In this document: piece by piece, positions 39,780-48,372 of the stretch | How positions within the stretch are numbered: the stretch's first letter is position 1 | Layout: each line of letters starts with the position of its first letter | Assembly (NCBI RefSeq): GCF_002846365.1 | Contig: NZ_PJMW01000002.1 | Coordinates: 3,782,001-3,846,000, forward strand | Direction of reading: 5' to 3' | Origin: Nocardia fluminea | Lineage (GTDB): Bacteria; Actinomycetota; Actinomycetes; Mycobacteriales; Mycobacteriaceae | Length of the DNA stretch: 64,000 bases | Position numbers and translations under genes: made by a program | The notes under the pieces: model-generated | What the model was told of the DNA's origin: nothing | Seen by the model: only the letters and a program-made list of their open reading frames with translations | The model's database searches: none

Positions 39780-40669
39780 TTGTGCGGTTCGTCAATGAAT
39801 ATCCGCAGCACCCGGTCGAGCTCGTATTACGGGTTCTGGGGATCGCGTCCTCGACGTATTACGGCTGGTTGCGGCAGGCGAAGGCGCCGTCACGGCGGAA
39901 ACTGGCCGACCAAGAGCTGCTGGCTGAGATCGTCGATATCCATACCAGCTCCGGCGGGACTTACGGGTCGCCGCGGGTTCACGCGATGCTGGCCCGGCGC
40001 GGGTTCTCGGTCGGCCGCAAACGCGTTGAGCGGTTGATGCGGAGTGCGGGTTTGCAGGGCGCGTTCCTGCGGAAGAAGTGGCGGCTGGGCTCGACCCGAC
40101 AGGATCGGCGTGCCGCCCCAGCTCCAGATCTGGTCAACCGGGACTTCACTGCCGGCGAGCCGGACCGGCTGTGGGTCGCCGATGCCACCCGCATCGTCTG
40201 CGGCGAGGGTGTGTTCTGGCTGGCCGCGGTCCGGGACGCGTTCTCGAACCGAATCGTGGGCTGGAAGTGCTCGGACCGTTGTGACACCGAGCTGGTTCTC
40301 GGCGCTCTCGAGTACGCGGTCTGGACCCGCGATGTTCGTGACGGGCAGCTCGTCCATCATTCCGATCGCGGGTCGACCTACACGGCAATCCGGTTCGCTA
40401 ACCGGTTGGCAGACAACGGGATAGCGCAATCCATGGGTTCAGTCGGAGACAGCTACGACAACGCTCTCATGGAGAACTTCTTCTCCACTCTGAAGACCGA
40501 GTTGGTGTATCGGAACAGTTGGCGGACAAGGGAAGACGCCGAGAACGCCTTGTTCGCCTACATCGATGGCTGGTACAACACCCAGCGGATCCAGAAGAGG
40601 CTGGGTTGGCAGTCACCCGACGAGTACGAAGCCAGCTACCATGGCCAGGTTCCAGCCGGAACCAGGTAA
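39776..40669 (+). CDS. IS3 transposase OrfB (DDE integrase domain)
   Basis: 297 residues. N-terminal HTH_21-like region, then the rve catalytic core: WVADATRIV (first Asp), HHSDRGSTY (second Asp) and NALMENFFSTLKTE (Glu). Intact. It overlaps orfA by 4 bases in the -1 frame, so it is probably made as an OrfAB fusion. Confidence 0.92.
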   Translation: MIVRFVNEYPQHPVELVLRVLGIASSTYYGWLRQAKAPSRRKLADQELLAEIVDIHTSSGGTYGSPRVHAMLARRGFSVGRKRVERLMRSAGLQGAFLRKKWRLGSTRQDRRAAPAPDLVNRDFTAGEPDRLWVADATRIVCGEGVFWLAAVRDAFSNRIVGWKCSDRCDTELVLGALEYAVWTRDVRDGQLVHHSDRGSTYTAIRFANRLADNGIAQSMGSVGDSYDNALMENFFSTLKTELVYRNSWRTREDAENALFAYIDGWYNTQRIQKRLGWQSPDEYEASYHGQVPAGTR

Positions 40670-40699
40670 TTCGCTCTCCGGCTCAGCGGGGGAACCTCA

Positions 40700-41251
40700 C
40701 CTGCCGATGGGCGGGTGATCTGTGTTGATGGGTTCGGGCCGTTGAACCTGTCACCGCGGGCCGGTCGGGGCTGGTTCCCGAAACGGCAACCGACGCGGTT
40801 ACGTGCGACCTATCACCGACCTCGCGGGTGCGACAGATGTTCGGTGTCTTTGGCTTTGGCCTCGGGTTAGCTCTACTACCGGATCAGTGATCGGAAGCGT
40901 TGGACCCGAGTTCCTGGCCTTTGTGAAGTCGTTGCGGGCTCGTTGGCTTGGTCGGAAACTGTATCTGATCTGCGATAACTCGGTGTGTACAGGCGGGCCG
41001 GGTCACGGGACTGGCGCGGGTTGAACGCGGTCGAGTTGGTGTTCGTGCCGACGTATTCGTCGTGGCTGAACCGGATTGAGTGTGAGTTCGCGGCGTTGCG
41101 GTACTTCGCGCTCAACGGCACTGACCACCGCAGCCACGCCGAGCAGGACGCCGCGATCGGTGATTACATCCGCTGGCGTAATCAGCACGCCGGACCCTGT
41201 GCGCGAATTGGCGGTCGGTTCCAGGATCCGGCGTTCGGATTACCTACCTAA
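40700..41251 (+). pseudogene. IS630-family transposase remnant
   Basis: Starts directly at the right end of IS3 element 1, so its 5' part is missing. Directly after the IS, one frame reads ICVDGFGPLNLSPRAGRGW and RLRATYHRPRG, the IS630 DDE region. A second frame has EFLAFVKSLRARW and LYLICDN. A third has VELVFVPTYSSWLNRIECEF and RSHAEQDAAIGDYIRWRNQH. At least two frameshifts, so not functional. Confidence 0.8.
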
Positions 41252-41398
41252 CCTCGGCCCGTCATGGAAATAGGGCCTGACCTGCGACAAAAATGGCAAA
41301 ATGCGCCCTGAACTGCGATAATTCGACTTGCGACAGTTGAATTTGTCGAGGGTCTGGAGCACCTTTCTGGTGAGTGAGTCTATATCGCCGTATCCGCG

Positions 41399-42750
41399 GC
41401 TGACGATCGACGGTGACGGCACCGCCTCGTGTCACATGCCGGTGCGGTCCTGCTGCTGCGGACTGCCGAGAAAGCCGGATTGACCAGCGGGTTGACGGAA
41501 CTGTTGAAGCCGTGGCGCAAACCGATGGCCAGCCACGATCCCGGCAAGATCATCCTCGATCTGGCGGTCGCGCTCGCGCTCGGTGGTGACTGCGCGTCGG
41601 ATTTGGCTTTGCTGCGCGGCGAACCGGGTGTCTTCGGTTCGGTCGCGTCGGATCCGACGGTATCGAGGCTGACCGCCGTGCTCGCTGCCGATGCGAGGAA
41701 AACGTTGTGGGCCATCGGTTCCGCTCGCGCGGATGCTCGGGCGCGCGCGTGGAAGCTGGCCGGATCCAACGCTGTTGGTCACCAGATCGGCATCGACAGA
41801 ATCCGGTGATCATCGATCTCGACGCCACCCTCACCAACGCCCACTCCGAAAAGCAGTATGCGGCATCAATATTCAAGCTTGGGTTCGGATTTCATTCGTT
41901 GTGGACGTTCATCGATCACGGACCCACCGGTACTGGTGAGCCTGCGGCGGTGATGCTGCGACCGGGCAACGCCGGCTCCAATACCGCCACCGACCACAAA
42001 AAGGTCCTGGCCGAGGCCCTGGCCCAGCTGCCGGGGCAGGTGTCGTGGCGGGTTGGTCGCAAAGTCTTGGTCCGCACAGATTCTGGCGGCGGTATGCACG
42101 AGTTCCTCGACTACTGCCACCGACGCAGACTGTAGTACTCGATCGGGTTCACCCTCACCGACGACGTCGTGACAGCGATGGATACCCACCTGACCGACCG
42201 AGATCGGACACCGGCATATGACGCGCACGGCCAGATTCGGCCCGGCGCTTGGGTTGTCGAGGTCACCGGTATCACCGACTTGTCCGGGTGGCCGCCCGGG
42301 ATGCGGTTGCTGGTCAGAAAAGAACGCCCGCACCCGGGCGCTCAGTTGCGGTTCACCGACCGAGATGGGCTGCGGTTGACTGCGTTCGTGACCAATACTT
42401 CCCGAGGTCAGCTGCCTGATCTGGAACTGCGTCACCGCCGTCGGGCTCGCTGCGAGGACCGTATCCGGACAGCGAAAGACACTGGGCTACGCAATCTTCC
42501 GTTCCATTCCTTCGACGCGAACCGGATCTGGTTGGCGTTGGTCGCGCTCGCGATGGACTTGACCGCGTGGATGCAAACCCTGTCCCTGTACGACCACGAC
42601 GCGCGGCGTTGGGAATCGAAAACACTGCGGTTGCTCTCCACGGCCGGTCGGATCGCCCGTCACGCCCGCAAAACCCGGCTCCACCTGGCCAGGCACGGGA
42701 CATGGACTGAACTACTCGCCAGCGCCGCGGCACGCTTACAACCCGGCTGA
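41399..42750 (+). pseudogene. IS1380-family transposase remnant
   Basis: Reads as an IS1380 transposase in pieces: SHAGAVLLLRTAEKAGLT to ARAWKLAG (41429-41809). Then, in the -1 frame from about 41806: VIIDLDATLTNAHSEKQYAA, VRTDSGGGMHEFLDYCHRR. After an in-frame TAG at 42133: RCEDRIRTAKDTGLRNLPF and the C-terminus. A further shift is likely just before 41429. Dead copy; IS ends were not identified. Confidence 0.82.
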
Positions 42751-43097
42751 CCAGGAAAATCGCTGTCCCTACTTCTAAGGAATGACCGTCCCGGGCTCGT
42801 GTAACCCGGCAGCCAGCCCGCTGCGCGGGCCGCCAGCCGCACCCCTGACCGGGAAACTACGATCGAAATACCAATCCGAGACCGCTCAGGCCAGCATGTC
42901 AGGCCAGCATGTCAGGCCAGCCTAAGATCGAGGCTAACGTTGCGTGACGCGGCACTAGCACCTGCCTGAAGTTCCGCTCTGCATGTGATTTAGCCTGGGT
43001 GCGGGGGGGGGGGGGTATCCGCGGAGCCGCGATGCCCACCGCTGCATCGCGGAGACTCATCGGTCGGGCGGTCTAGCCGCACGAGTTCGGATGTGCC
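42751..43097. other. Intergenic stretch with short repeats and a G13 tract
   Basis: About 350 nt without a gene. It holds two and a half copies of the 13-bp unit AGGCCAGCATGTC (42888-42920) and a run of 13 G (43003-43015). No promoter or RNA gene seen. The G-run lies 82 nt beyond the 3' end of the minus-strand gene ending at 43098. Confidence 0.6.
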
Positions 43098-44045
43098 TTA
43101 CTCCTCTTCATCGAGGTCGGTGTAGTCCGGGATCGGGGCATTGAATACTTCAACAACCCAGCCACCTTGGCCGTGTCCTCCGGTTGAGTAGCCGTGCTCG
43201 TCGCGCTCGGCATCTTGGACCCAGACCGTTACTGGGTGAATGCGGACGTACTTTCCGGCGTCATGGGCCTTCGTCGCCAGCTGAACGCCATCGCGAAGGT
43301 TAGACTCGACCAGCTCGGACTTGTCGTCTAACTCGCCAATTTTCCAACTGGTCCAAACAATCTCGGGTTTCAGTCCCTCAACGTGTGGCCAGCGTCCGGG
43401 CCGCGGTTCGTCGTAGGCGATATCCGGGGTGGCGGTCCGCCCATCCAATTCCCAGTATTTCCCTCCCCGCCATGTCGATTCGATAGCGTTCTCTAGCCGC
43501 ACCGGCAACTCTACTTCGCCCGAGTTTGGGCCACGCATGAATTCGTACAGCTCATCTATGTCCCTGGGTCGGTGCAGCTGGTCTACGTAGTCCGGCACGG
43601 AGTGGATGGGGCCGCGCCAACTCCACTCGCCGTAAAATGGCGTATTACAGCGTGTTTCGAGGTATCGGCGGATGGAATCTGAGACTGCCTTCGGGAACAT
43701 GCCGAGATCCGGATGCGTCAGCTCTGCACGCACGGCAAAGTCGTCGTCAGGCTGAGCTTTCTCCTGTATGAATTGATTCAATCTGCTGACCAGATCCGGA
43801 ACGAGATCGAGGTGGTCGGTGCCAACTGTGGTAACCAACTCCAGTTCGTCTGGGATACCTACTGTGCTGTCGATAGATACGGCGAAGATCTGCGTCCGCG
43901 ATAACGTTGGATGAGCGAGGAAGTAGCGCACGGTAATACGGCTCCTGGGATGCGATGGGTAACCGAGCACAGCAGACTGCACACGGCGAGTCTCGAATGG
44001 GTTCGTCAGATCGCGTCCGGGTCTGTCTGGTGTCCGGCCTGGCAT
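43098..44045 (-). CDS. Hypothetical protein in island cassette
   Basis: Up to 315 residues, soluble, acidic, no signal peptide or membrane helix. I recognise no family. Tryptophan-rich stretches (GEWSWRGPIH, IVWTSWKIGEL) and a glycine-rich end (HGQGGWVVEVFNAP) are visible. Lower G+C than the core genome. ATG 44045 is 58 nt after the stop of the interrupted small gene on the same strand, so they were probably one operon. The first ~30 residues may not be translated. Confidence 0.6.
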   Translation of the reverse strand: MPGRTPDRPGRDLTNPFETRRVQSAVLGYPSHPRSRITVRYFLAHPTLSRTQIFAVSIDSTVGIPDELELVTTVGTDHLDLVPDLVSRLNQFIQEKAQPDDDFAVRAELTHPDLGMFPKAVSDSIRRYLETRCNTPFYGEWSWRGPIHSVPDYVDQLHRPRDIDELYEFMRGPNSGEVELPVRLENAIESTWRGGKYWELDGRTATPDIAYDEPRPGRWPHVEGLKPEIVWTSWKIGELDDKSELVESNLRDGVQLATKAHDAGKYVRIHPVTVWVQDAERDEHGYSTGGHGQGGWVVEVFNAPIPDYTDLDEEE

Positions 44046-44263
44046 CGATCAAAGTGATTATTGTCCAGTCCGGCGTGGTGTCCGAAGCGGCGTGACGACA
44101 AGGCTAGCAGGCCGGACCCCCGAATGGCTTCGCAACGCAGACCGGGGCGCCAGCTGGTAGGTCAAGGAACGCCGGTATCGGGAGCCAGGTGTCTGGACCC
44201 CAGTTAGCCGAATACTTCTGCTCTTCGGCATCGTGAACCGCCCCGGGTTCGATGCGCACCGGT

Positions 44264-45109
44264 TTATCTGTCTCCAGCCGGTTGCTCGGCGTGAAGTGAA
44301 TAGTATTCGGCTTCGTGTTCGGCCGGTGGTCGCCGGCCGAGGCGGTGCATGATCCGGGACTGGTTGAACCAACCGACCCAGTCCGCGGTGAGGAACTCGA
44401 CGTCGGCGATCCGAGTCAGCGGGCCCCGCCGGAACGGGGAATCATCGCGAATCGCCTCGGTCTTGTAGAGTCCGATCGTGGTCTCGGCCAGCGCATTATC
44501 GTAGGCATCACCAACCGACCCGATCGACGGACGTAGATCCGAAAGTGCCAGTGTCTCACCAAGTTTCACCGCTGTGTATTGAGATCCCGCATCGGAATGA
44601 TGTATCGCTCCACCGATCGGATGGCCTTCGCGGGCCCGCAGCGCGACCGCTTGCCGGATCGCTTTCTCCACGAACGCGGTGTGTTTGCTGGTCGAGCATT
44701 CCCAGCCCAGGATCCGGCCTGCGTAGGCATCGATGACGAACGCGGTGTAGACGAACACGCCACTTGCCAGCCGGACATAGGTGAAGTCGGCGACGAGCAG
44801 CATGTTCGGTGCCGGGACCCGGAACTGGCGGTCGACCAGGTCCGGCGCCCGCGACGCGGCCGGGTCCGGTTCGGTGGTGCGGACCTTCTTGCGTCGCACA
44901 ACACCTTTCCATCCGTTGATGCGCATCAGCCGTTCCACCGTGCACCGAGCAACCGGAATGCCGCGTCTTTGCAGGTAAGCCCACATCTTCGCCGCCCCAT
45001 ACAACGACTCCGGCGTCCGCCGGCCCCGCTCGTCGGGCTCGTAATGCCCGGCAAGGACCTCGGTGAGGGTGGTGTCCCACAGCGCCCGTTTCGACGGCGC
45101 CCGCCGCAC
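44264..45109 (-). CDS. IS3 element 2 transposase OrfB
   Basis: DDE integrase-domain transposase: LVADFTYVRLASGVFVY (first Asp), HHSDAGSQYTAV (second Asp), and NALAETTIGLYKTE (Glu). The listed start is GTG 45109, but the frame is open further up through GVVPICRALTAHGVKIAPRT to about 45219, in the -1 frame relative to orfA, so the product is probably an OrfAB fusion made by frameshifting. Confidence 0.9.
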   Translation of the reverse strand: MRRAPSKRALWDTTLTEVLAGHYEPDERGRRTPESLYGAAKMWAYLQRRGIPVARCTVERLMRINGWKGVVRRKKVRTTEPDPAASRAPDLVDRQFRVPAPNMLLVADFTYVRLASGVFVYTAFVIDAYAGRILGWECSTSKHTAFVEKAIRQAVALRAREGHPIGGAIHHSDAGSQYTAVKLGETLALSDLRPSIGSVGDAYDNALAETTIGLYKTEAIRDDSPFRRGPLTRIADVEFLTADWVGWFNQSRIMHRLGRRPPAEHEAEYYSLHAEQPAGDR

Positions 45110-45216
45110 CCAGGCATGGAAAGTTCTCGGGGCGATCTTGACGCCGTGCGCAGTCAGCGCACGGCAGATCGGAACGACCCCGAACCGAGCCCGATGCTCG
45201 GCGATGAACGCGCAAA

Positions 45217-45528
45217 CTACCGCTGTCGCGGGTCGTTCGCCCGCGCGAAGAAAGACGTTGCCGCAGACAAGATTTCGATGGTTTGCTCGAGTTCTGCGAT
45301 CTTACGTTTCTGCTCACGAATCGTCCGCGCCGCCTCCGTGGTCATCCCCTCGGCGTCACCGGTGTCGACCGCGGCTTGGCGCACCCATTTACGCAGGGTT
45401 TCCGCGGTCATTCCCAGCCTCGCGGAGACCGCTTTCATCGCGGCCCACTCGCTGTCGTAGTCGTCGCGGTGATCGACGACCAGCCGGACGGCCTTGGCTT
45501 TGGTCGCTTCGTCGTACTTCGCAGGCAT
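45217..45528 (-). CDS. IS3 element 2 transposase OrfA
   Basis: About 103 residues from ATG 45528: PAKYDEATKAKAVRLVVDH, helix-turn-helix AVSARLGMTAETLRKWVRQA, and a C-terminal coiled helix REQKRKIAELEQTIEIL. The frame is open 13 codons upstream. DNA-binding subunit of the IS. Confidence 0.88.
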   Translation of the reverse strand: MPAKYDEATKAKAVRLVVDHRDDYDSEWAAMKAVSARLGMTAETLRKWVRQAAVDTGDAEGMTTEAARTIREQKRKIAELEQTIEILSAATSFFARANDPRQR

Positions 45529-45805
45529 GATCTGCCCATCCTTCCCAAGTAAGAAGGTGGGCACCAAACCCGGGGCGGTTCATCGCGAACGAGGCGGAGT
45601 GCTTGAGCGGCAGTCACTTCGAGTCGGGTCTGGCCTGCGAGGTATGCACGCCATTGGGATTCGCTTGGGGTGGTGGTGAATTGACAGGGTTGGGGGGTTT
45701 GTTGGTGGGGCCGAGTCGTTGAAAGGGGCGGCGGCCTCATGGTCTGTCGGGCCGGACCGGCATCATGAATGCTTCGGGCGGAGTGTAACTGGGCACGGAT
45801 CCGCT

Positions 45806-47236
45806 CTATGGCTGATGCTTCTCCCTCGCGTGGAGCTCCTGCTCTCGTTGGTCAGCCCATTCGCGAGCTGCTGAGATGGCGTGACGCAGGCCAGCAATCT
45901 CCAATCGCTCCCTGACATCTGGCCGATCAAGGGTAAACGTCACCTTTGGCGGCCCTTCGGCACCCAGTGTGAGGGTTTCGATGAGCAGCCATTGCTGGAT
46001 CTTGGAAGGGGTGGCACCGACAGCAACCGCCGGTTCTAGTACACCGTAGGCGGAGCCGTCTACCTGAAGAGTCTCAACAGCTTCCAGTAGCTGCTGGCAT
46101 TGCCGCCTCATATCCTCCAGGTCGGCATCGTCGGCGGCGAGACCAGCACCGTCGACCACTGCGATGGTCGTGAGCAGTCGTTCATGATTCCGTTCAAGTA
46201 GTTCGGGGTCAGGGTTGAGGGACTCATCTCCGAGCTGGCTCGTCGGACTCAGCGCAAATGGCCAAAGCTGGCCGTAGGCCGGGCGGCGGAGAGACTGAAG
46301 GAAATGTCCCACCAAATACTCGACCGCGCGCGAGGCCGACGTCGGATCGTCGCGTTTGTCTCGTCGAACCAGGTGCCGCCGCTGGCCCTCGACTCCGGGG
46401 CAGAACCAGATCTCCTCTTCACGAGTGCGATGCATCTGGAGTGGATCCCCGCAGACTGCGCAGTTCGGGATCGGGTGGAGCGGAAGAACGTCGGCATACT
46501 GGCGCTCGATCGCTTCCAATGCCGCGAAGGCGGCCGACCGATCGGCTTGCCAAGACAGCCAGAGATCGAACCCGCGGGCGGCGCGGTGGGGATGGCCATG
46601 GGCAACCAAGTTCTTAGCCTGCTCGCGAAGCATGAAGGGGTCGTGGTCGCTGTCAACAGGGCACCGAAGGATGAGCGTGCCCGCGTCAGCGTCGTAAGCG
46701 GCGACCGCGACAGCCTCACAGAATGCAATGGGCTCGGTATCGCGCAGGAGTTCGTTACATGGGCCGGTCGCCGTTGTCGCTGTCGAAGCGGGTGGCCACG
46801 AGCCCTGCGGCAACCGCTCACGATCCCAACCGCGCGTTAGTGAGTCGAGTTGATCGTCGGCCCTCTCGATGCGACTCTTCAGTTCAGTTCGTCGCTTCCG
46901 CAGCTGTTCGGCTTCTTGTCGGATGCTCTCAGTCCTTCGCCATTCTTTCGTAGCGGTGGTCGCATAGGCAGACTGTTCCTTTGTCAGCGGGACCCGCTCG
47001 TCGACTCGGCAGGTCTTGCAGGTCCGCTGCACGCCAGCAGCTGTGAGTTCCGCGAACGTGTATCTGCGTGGCTTGGCCTTCCCCAAGCTTCGGCAATCAT
47101 GCATATGGACAGTGCCGGTGGCTGTAACCGCGACGGAAGCGGTGATCGACACCAGCGGACCCGGATCGGCTCCGCTCCCACCTCGCTCGACCGGGCAAAA
47201 GGCGCGAACCGCCACAGAAAAACTGACGCCGGACAT
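45806..47236 (-). CDS. Hypothetical protein with two cysteine clusters
   Basis: Up to 476 residues, unknown. A first cysteine cluster near residues 45-75 (HMHDCRSL then RTCKTCR) and a second in the middle (NCAVCGDPLQMHR ... WFCPG) look like zinc-binding sites. A charged helix between (EAEQLRKRRTELKSRIERAD) could be a coiled coil. The second cluster followed by AVEYLVGHFLQSLRRP recalls the zinc ribbon of large serine recombinases, but there is no resolvase catalytic domain. Lower G+C than the core. Upstream-most of the minus-strand cassette. The true start may be internal. Confidence 0.6.
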   Translation of the reverse strand: MSGVSFSVAVRAFCPVERGGSGADPGPLVSITASVAVTATGTVHMHDCRSLGKAKPRRYTFAELTAAGVQRTCKTCRVDERVPLTKEQSAYATTATKEWRRTESIRQEAEQLRKRRTELKSRIERADDQLDSLTRGWDRERLPQGSWPPASTATTATGPCNELLRDTEPIAFCEAVAVAAYDADAGTLILRCPVDSDHDPFMLREQAKNLVAHGHPHRAARGFDLWLSWQADRSAAFAALEAIERQYADVLPLHPIPNCAVCGDPLQMHRTREEEIWFCPGVEGQRRHLVRRDKRDDPTSASRAVEYLVGHFLQSLRRPAYGQLWPFALSPTSQLGDESLNPDPELLERNHERLLTTIAVVDGAGLAADDADLEDMRRQCQQLLEAVETLQVDGSAYGVLEPAVAVGATPSKIQQWLLIETLTLGAEGPPKVTFTLDRPDVRERLEIAGLRHAISAAREWADQREQELHAREKHQP

Positions 47237-47503
47237 CGGTTCCTTCCTTACTGCCTGGTGGATCGCGTCATCACTGCGGCAGAGTGCTTAGCTCACCATC
47301 CTCCCGTCCCCTGGTGTCACCGGGACAGAACCGGTGGCAAAACTACTAGAAGTGGATTGCGGCTGTGGGCGATCTGCATATGAAGTGCCAAGGCCCTCAA
47401 CGCCAAATGGGTGGCCAAGTCGTTCCTGACGAGGGCGCCGGGTGCGTGGCTACTGCGTGCGGATGGTCGGTGTGGTGGCCGACCCCGACGGTAGGCTCGG
47501 TAC

Positions 47504-47710
47504 ATGGACGACGACTCACCTGCGGATCGGCTCCGGCTTGCGATCGATATGTTCGAGTTTGGCTTGGGCATGCAGCGCGCTCGACTTCGTCGCGAGCGGC
47601 CGGACGCGGATGAGTCGGTGATCGATTCAGCGATAGACGAGTGGTTGCTGTCGCGACCGTTCGAGCCGCTTGGCGGAGGGCGAGGTCGACCGTCGGCCAG
47701 GTTCGCATGA
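47504..47710 (+). CDS. Putative antitoxin partner of the nucleotidyltransferase
   Basis: 68 residues, charged and helical (LRLAIDMFEFGLGMQRARLR, ESVIDSAIDEWLLSRPFEP). No named family recognised. TAGGCT (47492-47497) lies 6 nt before the ATG, so a leaderless start. It overlaps the toxin-like gene by 4 bases (ATGA). The antitoxin role is inferred from size and coupling. Confidence 0.68.
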   Translation: MDDDSPADRLRLAIDMFEFGLGMQRARLRRERPDADESVIDSAIDEWLLSRPFEPLGGGRGRPSARFA

Positions 47711-48282
47711 ATCCGCTCGAGGCCGCACTCCGCAAGGCTGCTTCCGATCTTGATCAGCGCGGATTCCGGTGGTCGATCGTCGGCGGATTCGCGGTGTCGG
47801 CCCGATCGAATCCAAGATTCACGGCAGATATCGACATCGCTGCTGCGGTGGCTGATGACTCCCAAGCTGAAGGTCTGGTGCAGTCGTTGATAGCGGCCGG
47901 GTACCAGTTGTTCGCTTCGGTCGAGCACGACAACGGCCGGTTGGCGACCGTCCGGCTCAAGCGGCGCATCGACGGGGTTCCCGTGGTCGTTGACCTGCTT
48001 TTTGCCAGTTCGGGTATCGAGCCGGAGATTGTCCGTGCGTCGGAGCCGCTCGAGATTTTTCCCGGTTTGGTCGTGCCCATTGCTCGCACTGGGCATCTGA
48101 TCGCGTTGAAGCTGCTTGCTCGCGATGACGAGAGCCGTCCGCAGGACAGTGCGGACCTCAGGAGCTTGGCCGCGGTCGCAACCGCGGACGATATTGCAGA
48201 CGCTGCTGAGGCGATTCGATTGATCACCGAGCGAGGCTTCGATCGGGACCGCGACCTGGCCCAACTGCTGGCCGAAATGTAG
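47707..48282 (+). CDS. AbiEii/MenT-like nucleotidyltransferase (putative toxin)
   Basis: 191 residues. Nucleotidyltransferase core: [12 protein letters not shown] (Gly26-Gly27) and [11 protein letters not shown] with the Asp41-x-Asp43 metal pair, later VVVDLLFA as the third acidic strand. Resembles the AbiEii/DUF1814 toxins, some of which (MenT of M. tuberculosis) add nucleotides to tRNA. Translationally coupled to the small upstream gene. It is the last gene before the right junction and may stabilise the island. Confidence 0.78.
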   Translation: MNPLEAALRKAASDLDQRGFRWSIVGGFAVSARSNPRFTADIDIAAAVADDSQAEGLVQSLIAAGYQLFASVEHDNGRLATVRLKRRIDGVPVVVDLLFASSGIEPEIVRASEPLEIFPGLVVPIARTGHLIALKLLARDDESRPQDSADLRSLAAVATADDIADAAEAIRLITERGFDRDRDLAQLLAEM

Positions 48283-48361
48283 AGCCAACCGAGCGCCGAC
48301 TAACTCTCGACGTGATTTTCCAGCCGTCAGCGCTGGTCGGAACGTTTGTAAATCAGGGGGC

Positions 48362-48372
48362 ATGGGCGAACC
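48362..48372 (+). repeat. Right attachment-site core (attR-like)
   Basis: ATGGGCGAACC identical to 37048-37058. Everything upstream of 48362 is unrelated to rlmN and everything downstream is the native rlmN 3' end, so the left edge of the core is sharp here. Confidence 0.7.

Larger units (their letters stand above)
39408..40699 (+). mobile_element. IS3-family insertion sequence 1 (complete)
   Basis: 1292 bp. Terminal inverted repeats: TGAGGTTCCCCCGCT at 39408-39422 and its perfect complement at 40685-40699, with partial matching beyond (GGAGAG). It contains orfA and orfB in the -1 frame. No target duplication is seen (GTT before, CCT after), suggesting that a deletion or recombination followed insertion. 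Confidence 0.9.
44234..45582 (-). mobile_element. IS3-family insertion sequence 2 (complete)
   Basis: 1349 bp. Terminal inverted repeats TGAACCGCCCCGGGTT (44234-44249) and its perfect complement (45567-45582). A 3-bp direct duplication TCG flanks it (44231-44233 and 45583-45585), showing simple recent transposition. It carries orfA and orfB on the minus strand. Confidence 0.93.
44104..45740 (-). pseudogene. Small hypothetical gene split by IS3 element 2
   Basis: Removing the IS (44234-45582) and one copy of the 3-bp duplication restores a continuous minus-strand frame. The 5' part reads SQWRAYLAGQTRLEVTAAQA then LRLVRD. It continues across the junction as AEEQKYSANWGPDTWLPIPA, FLDLPAGAPVCVAKPFGG, stop at 44104. 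The whole protein would be about 94 residues. No family recognised. The start (ATG 45740) is tentative. It lies between two other unknown minus-strand genes. Confidence 0.68.
37048..48361. mobile_element. Genomic island integrated within rlmN
   Basis: An 11.3-kb accessory segment bounded by the 11-bp sequence ATGGGCGAACC at 37048 and 48362. Its left end carries a replacement rlmN 3' end, while the native 3' end is displaced beyond its right end. Inside are a truncated nuclease-like gene, two IS3 elements, IS630 and IS1380 remnants, three unknown minus-strand genes and a toxin-antitoxin pair. The sequence is visibly less G+C-rich than the flanks in several parts. No integrase or recombinase gene remains, so it is probably decayed by IS activity. 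Gene restoration by the incoming 3' copy resembles prophage e14 at icd in E. coli. Confidence 0.82.

Noticed and set aside
39402..40702. Target-site duplication around IS3 element 1
   Set aside because: Bases flanking the inverted repeats (GTT and CCT) do not match; GAGGTT before the IS is a coincidental copy of its own end.
44264..45567. IS3 OrfB and OrfA as separate disrupted genes
   Set aside because: The -1 frame relation is the normal IS3 arrangement for programmed frameshifting, not damage.
45806..47236. 476-residue protein as a large serine recombinase that integrated the island
   Set aside because: The zinc-ribbon-like part is suggestive, but there is no resolvase catalytic domain or nucleophile serine motif.
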